64,000 bases of DNA, taken from Pseudomonas extremorientalis (lineage in GTDB: Bacteria > Pseudomonadota > Gammaproteobacteria > Pseudomonadales > Pseudomonadaceae). The notes under the pieces are model-generated. The model was not told the origin of the DNA and did not search any database. It worked only from the letters and a program-made list of their open reading frames with translations. A program made the translations under genes and the position numbers. Shown here piece by piece: positions 25,827 to 32,854 of the stretch. The DNA is taken from contig NZ_MDGK01000058.1 of NCBI RefSeq assembly GCF_001870465.1, forward strand, positions 213,055 through 277,054, given 5' to 3'. Numbering within the stretch: position 1 is the stretch's first letter; each line of letters begins with the position of its first letter.

Positions 25827-26957
25827 TCAGTTGGAATTTTTTGCCCGCCAGCAGAACACCGCGCTGACGGCGATGGCTGCACCGGCCAGGCCAAACACCC
25901 ACGGCGCCGAGGCGATCGGCAGCAGCAGGCCGGCGAGCAAGGGGCCGAGGCCGGCGCCGATATCGCGCCACACGGCATTCGAGGCCAGGGCTGACACGCG
26001 CATCGACCCGGGATTGCGCTCCGCCACCAGGGTAGTCACCAGCGGCAGTTGCAGTGCGCGCAACACCAGTACCGCCGCCGCGCCGACAATCACCCAGTAA
26101 CTGCCGAACGCCGTCAGGGCCAGGGCACTCAGGAACGAAAACAGCAACAGCATCGAGGTGGCGCCAAAACGCTGGGCCGCTCGACCGCCCAAAGGGCTCA
26201 GGAGCATTTCCGAGACATAACGCAACGCCATCAGGCCGCCGGCGATCAGCACCGCATCCCCGCCCAGCAGCTTCTGCGCCTGGAGCGACAGGCCGAAGAT
26301 AAACAGCCCGTCCAGCGCCACGCCCTCGATAAACGACCACACTGCCACACTGTCCGGCCATTTGAAGCGTCGGCCCGGGGTGCTGTGCAAATCATGCCCG
26401 ACCGTAGGCAAACCGCGCGCCATCCACAAGCCCACCAGGCAACACCCGGCCAGAATCAGAAAGATCGGACGCGGCCCGGCCCACAGCGTCAGCCAGCCGC
26501 CCAGGGGCAGCGCCAGCATCGGCCCCAGGGCGATCAACGCCCGTGAGCGCCCGGCGCGGCGTGCGGCGCCGGCAGGTTCCGACGTGGCCAGCACTTGGGT
26601 CGACAGGTTCAACGCTGCAAAGCACAAGCCCCACACCAGGCGCAGGCAGAGCAATGCGGCAAACCCGGACAACATTGAGTTGCCCACCGCACACAACGCT
26701 GCGGCGCCGGCGGCGATCATGCAGGTCAGGCGGTCGCCGTTGCGTGCGTAGAAATTGAGCACATGCCGGTAGCCGAAAATCCGCACCAGACGGTTGGCGG
26801 CCAGCAACACCCCGGCCTGGGCCAGGGTGATGCCGAACGCCTGGGATTCCATGGGCAGCAACAGGTAGAGCAACACGTCACTGGGCAGGCATAAAGCCAG
26901 GGTCAAAGCGGCGCGGCGGGAGTGGGTATCAGCGGTGCGGAGGGCCAGGCTGGACAT
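25827..26957 (-). CDS. MFS transporter
   Basis: A 376-aa inner-membrane protein with about 11-12 hydrophobic helices. Features include LAANRLVRIFGYRHVLNFYARNGDR after helix 2, and APLGGRAAQRFGATSMLL-type loop sequence in the second half, both typical MFS motif A positions. It is probably an exporter; the substrate is unknown. It lies upstream of the MEKHLA gene and 46 bp downstream of a second MFS gene on the same strand. Confidence 0.85.
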   Translation of the reverse strand: MSSLALRTADTHSRRAALTLALCLPSDVLLYLLLPMESQAFGITLAQAGVLLAANRLVRIFGYRHVLNFYARNGDRLTCMIAAGAAALCAVGNSMLSGFAALLCLRLVWGLCFAALNLSTQVLATSEPAGAARRAGRSRALIALGPMLALPLGGWLTLWAGPRPIFLILAGCCLVGLWMARGLPTVGHDLHSTPGRRFKWPDSVAVWSFIEGVALDGLFIFGLSLQAQKLLGGDAVLIAGGLMALRYVSEMLLSPLGGRAAQRFGATSMLLLFSFLSALALTAFGSYWVIVGAAAVLVLRALQLPLVTTLVAERNPGSMRVSALASNAVWRDIGAGLGPLLAGLLLPIASAPWVFGLAGAAIAVSAVFCWRAKNSN

Positions 26958-27003
26958 AAATCTGAAACATCCCGAAATATTCAGGTCGCCACGGTAGCGT
27001 TAA

Positions 27004-28368
27004 TCAGCCCTTTTTCCCATAGGGCAACAAACGCAGACCACTGGCCACCGCGCCCACCAGTGCAAACCCGCAGCCCAGCCACAGCGCATGATGCGGGCCG
27101 ATGCCCACGGACAGGTGGAAACACAACGCTACCAGCGATGCGCCCAGCGTCTGGCCCAACAGGCGTGAAATCGCCACGATGCCGCTCGCCCCGCCACTGC
27201 GCGCCAGCGGTGCGCTGGTCATCAACGCCTTGAGGTTGGGTGACTGAAAAAAGCCGAACCCGGCCCCGCACAGCGCCATGCGCCAGCCGATATCAAATGC
27301 CGAGGCGCCGCTGCCCAGGGTGGCCAACGCAGCCATCCCCACGCTGAGCATCAACAAGCCGATGCCGCACAGCACGCCCAGGGACACACGGTCCGCCAGA
27401 CGCCCCGCAACCAGCGCCATCACCGCCACCACCGCCGGCCATGGCGTCATCAGGAAACCGGTTTCCACCTGGCTATGGCCGAGCACCGCCTGCAACAAAA
27501 ACGGCAGGGACACAAAGGCCAGGCCCTGGGCGCTGAAGGCACACACGGCCGTCAAGGAAGACAAGGCAAACACCGGGCGCTTGAACAGGTCGAGCGCCAG
27601 CATCGGTGCCGGGTGCCCGGCCTGGCGCCGCAACAGCAGCACGCCGCAGACCAGTGCCACAGCAATCACACCCAGCGTCAGCGCACCCTGGGCACCGTGC
27701 ACCGCCGCGCCCAGGCCCAGCACCAGCAGGGCGAACAGCCCGGCGCACAGTACGGCGGCAAGACGGTCGAAGGCATGCCCGGTCATCGGCAGGGTCGGCA
27801 ACGAGCGCACGCCCAACCCCAAGGCCAATAACCCCAGCGGCACGTTGATCAGATACAACCAATGCCAGGTCGCCACCGACAGAATCGCCGACGCAGCCGT
27901 CGGCCCAAGGGTAAAGGCCAACCCCACCACCAACGAGTTATAGCCCAGCCCGCGCCCGAGCATTTTTGACGGGTAGATATGCCGCAGCAACGCCGTGTTC
28001 ACGCTCATGATCGCCGCCGCCCCAAGCCCTTGCGCCACTCGCGCGGCAGTCAGGGTGAGCAGCGAGCCGGCCAACCCGCAAAACAGCGACGACACAATAA
28101 ACAGCAACAACCCGCCGAGGTACACCCGGCGATGCCCCAGCACATCGCTGAGCGAAGCAAACGGCAGCACCGTGGCGATGATCGCCAACTGGTAGGCATT
28201 GACCACCCAGATCACCGAAGCGGAATCGGTGCCGATCCCTTCAGCCAGGGTCGGCAACGCCGTGTTGACGATGGCCGTGTCCAGGGTCGCCATGCCGATC
28301 CCCAGGGAGATCGCGATCACGGCCGGCAGGCGTTTATCGAGGGGCAACCCATCGGCAACAGAAGACAT
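27004..28368 (-). CDS. MFS drug exporter, DHA2 (EmrB/QacA) type
   Basis: A 454-aa inner-membrane protein. Helix 1 has the family motif GIGMATLDTAIVNTALPTLAEG, followed by WVVNAYQLAIIATVLPFASLSDVLGHRRVY (motif A) and RVAQGLGAAAIM (motif B). Thirteen to fourteen helices are plausible. It should use the proton gradient to export drugs or metabolites. ATG 28368 is preferred over TTG two codons earlier. No partner membrane-fusion gene is next to it. Confidence 0.9.
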   Translation of the reverse strand: MSSVADGLPLDKRLPAVIAISLGIGMATLDTAIVNTALPTLAEGIGTDSASVIWVVNAYQLAIIATVLPFASLSDVLGHRRVYLGGLLLFIVSSLFCGLAGSLLTLTAARVAQGLGAAAIMSVNTALLRHIYPSKMLGRGLGYNSLVVGLAFTLGPTAASAILSVATWHWLYLINVPLGLLALGLGVRSLPTLPMTGHAFDRLAAVLCAGLFALLVLGLGAAVHGAQGALTLGVIAVALVCGVLLLRRQAGHPAPMLALDLFKRPVFALSSLTAVCAFSAQGLAFVSLPFLLQAVLGHSQVETGFLMTPWPAVVAVMALVAGRLADRVSLGVLCGIGLLMLSVGMAALATLGSGASAFDIGWRMALCGAGFGFFQSPNLKALMTSAPLARSGGASGIVAISRLLGQTLGASLVALCFHLSVGIGPHHALWLGCGFALVGAVASGLRLLPYGKKG

Positions 28369-28454
28369 GAACAATCCGCGCAGGTGACTAAGGCGGTTAG
28401 ATTAATGGCAGCCGCGAATTTATTCAGTGGCCGATTGGCTAACTGTCCGTATTT

Positions 28455-28907
28455 TCATGTTCGCCAGTGCCCGGTTTTAGCCATCACCCCTACCGCCTCG
28501 GCAAAACCCGCCTGGGGCACCGTGTTGAGCGTGACCAGCCCCACGCAGCGTGTCGGTTTCAGGGTCGCCGTGTGCGTCGCCACGCGTGCGGCCTGTTCCA
28601 CACCGGCCAGCACCGCCTCGGGGATATGCAGCGCGTTCATCAGTTCCAGCACATCCTGGCCGAGCGCCACGTCATCGGCCTCGCGCAGGTACGGTACGAT
28701 CACCCGGAAACCCTGCGCCGCCAGCGGCCCGCTGACCGCCGCAAACACCTGCACATCCGCCGCCAGCAAGATGATCGCGCGGCCGTCCTCCGGCCCGAAC
28801 TGCTCATAACGCACCTCCCCCTCATCCGTGCTCACCTGTTGCAGCGCAAACGCCGGGGCGGTGATCACCACCGTCGCCAGCAATAAAAAACCCCGACGGT
28901 CAAACAT
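28455..28907 (-). CDS. exported, truncated alpha/beta-hydrolase-like protein
   Basis: A 150-aa protein with a signal peptide (MFDRRGFLLLATVVITAPAFA). The rest follows the first half of an alpha/beta-hydrolase fold (RYEQFGPEDGRAIILLAADVQVFA, then GFRVIVPYLREADDV). The position of the nucleophile elbow reads GVEQA instead of G-x-S-x-G, and the second half of the fold, with the acid and histidine, is missing. It is probably non-catalytic. It starts inside the BufC-like stop (8-bp overlap), so it is the last gene of the bufferin operon. Confidence 0.65.
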   Translation of the reverse strand: MFDRRGFLLLATVVITAPAFALQQVSTDEGEVRYEQFGPEDGRAIILLAADVQVFAAVSGPLAAQGFRVIVPYLREADDVALGQDVLELMNALHIPEAVLAGVEQAARVATHTATLKPTRCVGLVTLNTVPQAGFAEAVGVMAKTGHWRT

Positions 28908-29649
28908 CTCTCACCCCCACGATCAATTCACTGCCCAGCCAAGCGGCCAGGTATTCACCTGCCTGCATCACGCCCGCGTCCTCCCCCAGGCGTTGCACCA
29001 GGAACTCACACAGCCCGGCGAAACTGCCGTCAGCCTGTACCTGCTGCACCGCCTGAAGTTCCAGCGCATCCACCTGACGCAGCCGCGAGGTGAATTGCCG
29101 CCGCCACACCAGCAAACCGCCCGCCTGTTCCAGCATCACCGCTTCCGGCGCGCACGTTTCCTGCCACAGCGCCGACCAGATGGCCTCGGCATTGGTGGTC
29201 AAGTCGTGGCAACGCAACGACGGTGTGAGCTGCAATACCGCCGTGTCCCAGTCCAGCTCGGCCAACGCTTCCAGGGCCAGCGGTTGCGCGTCAGCGGCGA
29301 CAAAGGCCTCATTCAGGGCCGACTCGATCCAGGCCAGCTCATGCACATCCGGATTCTGTGGAAACACATCCTTCAAGGTGGCGTGGAACCCCTCGGGGTA
29401 AGCATCCAGGGTCCAGGCATGGGGCGGATGGTTGTCGATATGGGTAATGCTCGCGGCCAGAAACGCTTGCTCTCCAAGCCAACGGCGCAGGTTGGGGAAC
29501 GCCTGTTCGAGGCAGCCCACCAACTGGGCGCGGTAGTTGTTCTGGTACACCGCCAAACCGACGTGATTGCTGCCCAGCAACTGCGCGGATTCATCTGACG
29601 CGTTCACCAGCCAGCGGCGAAAAGCCTGCTGAAGTTGCGCCAGGTTCAT
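28900..29649 (-). CDS. bufC: DUF2063 family RiPP-maturation partner (BufC/HvfC-like)
   Basis: A 249-aa protein of the DUF2063 family (LAQLQQAFRRWLV, then GLAVYQNNYRAQLVGCLEQAFPNLRRWLGEQAF, then HAWTLDAYPEGF). Partners of this family bind the MNIO enzyme and the precursor peptide during modification of bufferin-type RiPPs. Its ATG overlaps the maturase stop (ATGA), so the two are translationally coupled. The C-terminal half is probably the peptide-docking region. Confidence 0.85.
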   Translation of the reverse strand: MNLAQLQQAFRRWLVNASDESAQLLGSNHVGLAVYQNNYRAQLVGCLEQAFPNLRRWLGEQAFLAASITHIDNHPPHAWTLDAYPEGFHATLKDVFPQNPDVHELAWIESALNEAFVAADAQPLALEALAELDWDTAVLQLTPSLRCHDLTTNAEAIWSALWQETCAPEAVMLEQAGGLLVWRRQFTSRLRQVDALELQAVQQVQADGSFAGLCEFLVQRLGEDAGVMQAGEYLAAWLGSELIVGVRDV

Positions 29650-30470
29650 AGCGCCGCCCCCAACGTCCGGGCCATCGACAGTTCCTGAAGCAGCTCGGCG
29701 AGCGGCGGGATCTCATCATCACGCTCGATCATGGTCGCCACCGGCCCCAGCCGTTGCATGGCCCGTGCGTACAGTTCCCAGACGCCGGTGCACACCGGGC
29801 TGTCATGGCTGTCGATCAAGATGTCACGGCCCTGGCTGTGGCCGGCCAGGTGCACCTGGCGTACTCGCTCGGCGGGGATGCCATCGAGAAACGCCAGGGC
29901 GTCGAAACCGTGATTGCTCGCACTGACAAACACATTGTTGACGTCCAGCAGCAGTTCACAGCCGGTGCGCCGGGCCATGGCCGTGATGAACTCCCACTCG
30001 GTCATGCAGGCCCCCTCGAACGCCAGGTAACTCGAGGGATTCTCGAACAGCATCGTACGGCCCAGCACGTCCTGGGCCTGGTGGATATTGGCGCAGACCC
30101 GGTCCAGCGCTTCGTCGGTATAGGGCACCGGCAACAAGTCATGGGCATTGAAACCGCCACTGCGCGACCAGCTCAGGTGGTCGGAGACAAACAGCGGTTC
30201 AATTTCATCCACCAGCGACTTGAGGCGCCGCAGGTAGTCGGTGTCCAGCCCTTCGGCGGTGCCGATGGACATGGACACACCATGCAGTGCCACCGGGTAA
30301 CGCTCGCGCACCTGGCGCAGGATGTGCCGGGGCTGGCCGCCCGCGACCATGAAGTTTTCGGAGATCACTTCGACAAAATCCACGGGCACCGAAGTCTCCA
30401 GGAAGTCGCAGTAATGCTCCTTGCGCAGCCCCAGGCCGTAGCCTGAAAAGTGAGGGTTGGATGTCGACAT
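29646..30470 (-). CDS. bufB: MNIO (DUF692) bufferin maturase
   Basis: A 274-aa multinuclear non-haem iron oxidase of the DUF692 family, a TIM-barrel enzyme that modifies Cys residues of RiPP precursors. Probable metal ligands are conserved: His63 (ALHG), Asp97-His98 (SDHLSW), Glu143 (LFENP), Asp176 (LLDVNN), His207 and His211 (HLAGH), Asp220 and His222 (DSHD), and Glu249 (IERDD). ATG 30470 has GGAG 7 nt upstream. It lies 54 bp after the 6-Cys precursor gene and is the only maturase for two precursors in this operon. Confidence 0.92.
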   Translation of the reverse strand: MSTSNPHFSGYGLGLRKEHYCDFLETSVPVDFVEVISENFMVAGGQPRHILRQVRERYPVALHGVSMSIGTAEGLDTDYLRRLKSLVDEIEPLFVSDHLSWSRSGGFNAHDLLPVPYTDEALDRVCANIHQAQDVLGRTMLFENPSSYLAFEGACMTEWEFITAMARRTGCELLLDVNNVFVSASNHGFDALAFLDGIPAERVRQVHLAGHSQGRDILIDSHDSPVCTGVWELYARAMQRLGPVATMIERDDEIPPLAELLQELSMARTLGAAL

Positions 30471-30524
30471 GACGGATCTCCGCAACGAATAAGTGGCGAG
30501 CCCACACAGGGCCCGCCGGGTGGA

Positions 30525-30797
30525 TTACTTCGGTTCGGTCAAGGTGCCACCGGCCTTGAGGCACTCGGACGGGGTCTTGACGATCACGCCTTCGCCCTTG
30601 CAGCTGTTGAGACCCTTGCAGTCGTTCTTGGCGGTGGCACACAGGCTGGTGCCTTTACAGGTGTTGACGCCGTAGCAGCGGCCGGGTTTTTCCTGTTGGT
30701 CGGCGGCGCTGGCGGCGGTGGCGAATGAGGCCGAGGCCATGGCGATAAGGGCGGCAGCGGCAGCGAGGCTCAGGCGGGATTTGAGTGCAGTGTTCAT
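30525..30797 (-). CDS. bufA2: 6-Cys bufferin-type metallophore precursor (BufA2-like)
   Basis: A 90-aa protein with a Sec signal peptide (about residues 1-31) and a Cys-rich core with Cys41, 47, 53, 60, 66 and 79 in CYGVNTCKG, SLC, NDCKGLNSCKGEG and PSEC. This matches the DUF2282/BufA2 pattern of periplasmic bufferins, RiPPs whose modified cysteines bind copper. ATG 30797 follows GGAG at 8 nt. The maturase and DUF2063 genes follow at once. Confidence 0.9.
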   Translation of the reverse strand: MNTALKSRLSLAAAAALIAMASASFATAASAADQQEKPGRCYGVNTCKGTSLCATAKNDCKGLNSCKGEGVIVKTPSECLKAGGTLTEPK

Positions 30798-30823
30798 GGG
30801 TGTTTCTCCAGGGTTGGGGTGAA

Positions 30824-31585
30824 TTACTTGATAACGGAAGCAGCGTCTTCGATGACCTTCGCCACAGCCTCGGGCTGGGAGATGTACACCGAGTGGCTGG
30901 CCTTGATTTCGGTGACCTTGGAACCGGCACGCTTGTACATCCAGCGCTGCAGGTCGGGGCTCAGGGCTCGGTCTTCGGTGGAGACCACCGCGTAGGTCGG
31001 CTTTTTGTGCCAGGCCGCGGCCCACACGGTGCCGCCGAACAGGGCAGTGGTCGCGGGCACCTGGGACGCGGCCATGAAGTCGGTGCGGTTGGTGGTCAGG
31101 TCGGCGGCAAAGTCGGCGTTGAACCTGGCACGGTCGAAGAACAGGTGACCGTCGCGGCTCTGCTTGATGTCATCGCTGGGCGCCGGCATGGAGCCGATCA
31201 ACTGGGCCATGTTCTCGCCCACTTCCGGTTGCAGCGCCGACACGTAGACCAGCGACTTGACCTTGTCGCGGTCGCCGGCAATCGAGATCACCCCGCCACC
31301 GGAACTGTGACCCACCAGCACCACCGGGCCGACTTGCTGCTCCAGCACTTCGCGCGCCTCGGCCACGTCGGCGGCCAGGTTCTCGTGGCCCTGGTGCACC
31401 ACCGTGACCTTGTAGCCCTTGTGAATCAGGATGTCGTGCACCACACGCCAGCCGGAGCCGTCGACAAACGAACCGGGCACGATCACCACGCTTTTACCGG
31501 TGCCGGGCTGCGGGGCATCCGCGGCCTGGGCCAGCATCGGAACGGTCAAGGCCATGGCAATGGCCAGGGAAGAAAGCATACGCAT
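30824..31585 (-). CDS. exported alpha/beta hydrolase in the bufferin operon
   Basis: A 253-aa protein with a signal peptide (MRMLSSLAIAMALTVPMLAQA). The nucleophile elbow is GHSSG (VVLVGHSSGGGV) and the likely catalytic His is in IKASHSVYISQPE; the acid may be in VSTEDRALSP. It resembles the small esterases of the EstA/salicylate-esterase type. It lies between the DoxX and BufA2-like genes with short gaps (18 and 26 bp), so it is co-transcribed and its product goes to the same compartment. A link to metallophore function is unproven. Confidence 0.85.
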   Translation of the reverse strand: MRMLSSLAIAMALTVPMLAQAADAPQPGTGKSVVIVPGSFVDGSGWRVVHDILIHKGYKVTVVHQGHENLAADVAEAREVLEQQVGPVVLVGHSSGGGVISIAGDRDKVKSLVYVSALQPEVGENMAQLIGSMPAPSDDIKQSRDGHLFFDRARFNADFAADLTTNRTDFMAASQVPATTALFGGTVWAAAWHKKPTYAVVSTEDRALSPDLQRWMYKRAGSKVTEIKASHSVYISQPEAVAKVIEDAASVIK

Positions 31586-31603
31586 GGGAAATCTCCATCA
31601 AAG

Positions 31604-32011
31604 TTAAGAACGTTTGCCCAGCATCAGGCGGTCCAGCGACCAGGCCCCACCGCCATAAGCCAGCAGCGGCAACAACAGCCCCGCCCAGGTCAGGTGCACC
31701 GGCCAGGCATCGAGGTACACAAACACCTCGATCACCAGGGTCATGCCCAGTAGCGCGGCGGCGGCCGGACGGGTCAGCAGGCCCAGCACCAGCAACAGCG
31801 GGAACAGGTGCTCGGCGTAGGTCGCCAGGTGCGCCGCCCACTCCGGCGGAATCAGCGGCAAGGCGTACTCCGAGCGGAACAGCGTGTAGGTCGACGGCTT
31901 GAGTTCAATCAACCCGGTGACCTTGGTGCGTCCCGACAGAAAGAACACCGCCGCGATCGCCACCCGCGCCACCAGCAACAGCAGGGCTTCGGGCAGCAGG
32001 CGCTGGATCAC
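31604..32011 (-). CDS. DoxX family membrane protein of the bufferin operon
   Basis: A 135-aa inner-membrane protein with four helices. VARVAIAAVFFLSGRTKVTGL at the N terminus and the later LLLVLGLLTRPAAA segment fit the DoxX family. It starts at GTG 32011, overlapping the BufA1 stop (GTGA). DoxX-type proteins are regular members of bufferin operons, where a role in electron supply or copper handling is suspected but not shown. Confidence 0.85.
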   Translation of the reverse strand: MIQRLLPEALLLLVARVAIAAVFFLSGRTKVTGLIELKPSTYTLFRSEYALPLIPPEWAAHLATYAEHLFPLLLVLGLLTRPAAAALLGMTLVIEVFVYLDAWPVHLTWAGLLLPLLAYGGGAWSLDRLMLGKRS

Positions 32012-32280
32012 GGTTGCTCCGTGAGGCTGCCGAAGCCTTTAGGGGTCTTGATCTGGGTGCAGGTGCCTTTGTCCACCAGCACCCAGGCGTTGCCCTGATA
32101 GTCGGTGGTGGCGGTGCCGGCACACGAGGTGCCTTTGCCGGCGGCGCAATCGTTGGCACCGGCGAGGGACACGCCAAAGCATTTTTCCTGGGGCTTGGGC
32201 TCGTCGGCGTGAGCCACGGCCGCGAAGGCGCTGAGGGACAGCGCAAGGGTTGCCGCGAGGGCTGCGTAAGGACGCTTCAT
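32008..32280 (-). CDS. bufA1: 4-Cys bufferin-type metallophore precursor (BufA1-like)
   Basis: A 90-aa protein with a signal peptide (about residues 1-25, cut at AHA). The core contains Cys34 (EKCFG), Cys45 (NDCAAG), Cys53 (TSCAGT) and Cys74 (KGTC), plus the DYQGNAWVLV segment, the pattern of DUF2282/BufA1 bufferins. Central cysteines of such peptides are turned into thiooxazole-type groups by an MNIO enzyme. It is the first gene of the operon, with AGGAGA upstream and a regulatory region full of repeats. Confidence 0.9.
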   Translation of the reverse strand: MKRPYAALAATLALSLSAFAAVAHADEPKPQEKCFGVSLAGANDCAAGKGTSCAGTATTDYQGNAWVLVDKGTCTQIKTPKGFGSLTEQP

Positions 32281-32371
32281 AAGATGAGTCTCCTGGCTTG
32301 ACTGAGGGTGGCCAGGGCGCTTGGGGTCGGTGACCGCCTGCGCCAGCTGGTGAGCAGAGTTAAAGCCAGGC

Positions 32372-32451
32372 GTGTATCCGCTCTGTGTCGCGAACGCGAC
32401 AGAACGTCATGCAGGTGTATCAGGATGGTGCAGGGATACAGTTCGATACAC
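32372..32451. promoter_or_regulatory. palindrome and GTGTATC/GATACA sites upstream of bufA1
   Basis: TGTCGCGAACGCGACA (32386-32401) is a perfect palindrome about 106-121 bp before the bufA1 start. GTGTATC occurs at 32372-32378 and 32415-32421. The inverse sequence GATACA occurs at 32435-32440 and 32445-32450 (the latter extended to GATACAC). These look like sites for one or two regulators; the regulators are unknown. Confidence 0.6.
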
Positions 32452-32653
32452 AGTCAATAAAACAGTGCCAAAACCCCGGCGCTTTATTCGGCATCCCGAA
32501 CGACACAATTAGAAATATTCGCCTTTCCGAACGAAGGCCCTCCCCTGTCGTCGACGACCGCAAAAATCACCATGAATTTCATGCGGTTGTTGTCATGTTT
32601 GATACATGCCAACTGGCATACATTCTGCTTTATCAGTATTTCTAGTAATAAAA

Positions 32654-32689
32654 TGTTTCAGCTCTGAGACAGTCTCATCCCCTGAAACA
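32654..32689. promoter_or_regulatory. nested double palindrome upstream of the winged-helix/NTPase regulator
   Basis: TGTTTCAG (32654-32661) and CTGAAACA (32682-32689) enclose a second inverted repeat, TGAGAC-A-GTCTCA (32665-32677). The element lies about 165 bp before the regulator start and could be an operator or an RNA cruciform. Confidence 0.55.
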
Positions 32690-32854
32690 GGCTCCGTGAC
32701 GTCACCATAAAAACGACCACGCCCCAAAGGAGGGCAGCCTTTAACACGGTTGATCGACATCATTTTTCCAAGACTGCTGCTGCACATCTGTACCCCAAAA
32801 AGGGCGAATGGCCTGATCGCCAATAACAAGCCTGACTATAAAAAGGACGATTTG

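Larger units (their letters stand above)
32281..32854. promoter_or_regulatory. divergent control region between the bufferin operon and the T3SS-linked regulator
   Basis: A 574-bp lower-GC stretch without a gene. The half next to bufA1 has GTGTATC-type sites and a 16-bp palindrome. The half next to the regulator has CATGAA-T-TTCATG (32571-32583), ATGCCA-AC-TGGCAT (32606-32619) and a nested palindrome at 32654-32689. At least two divergent promoters are expected. Confidence 0.7.
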
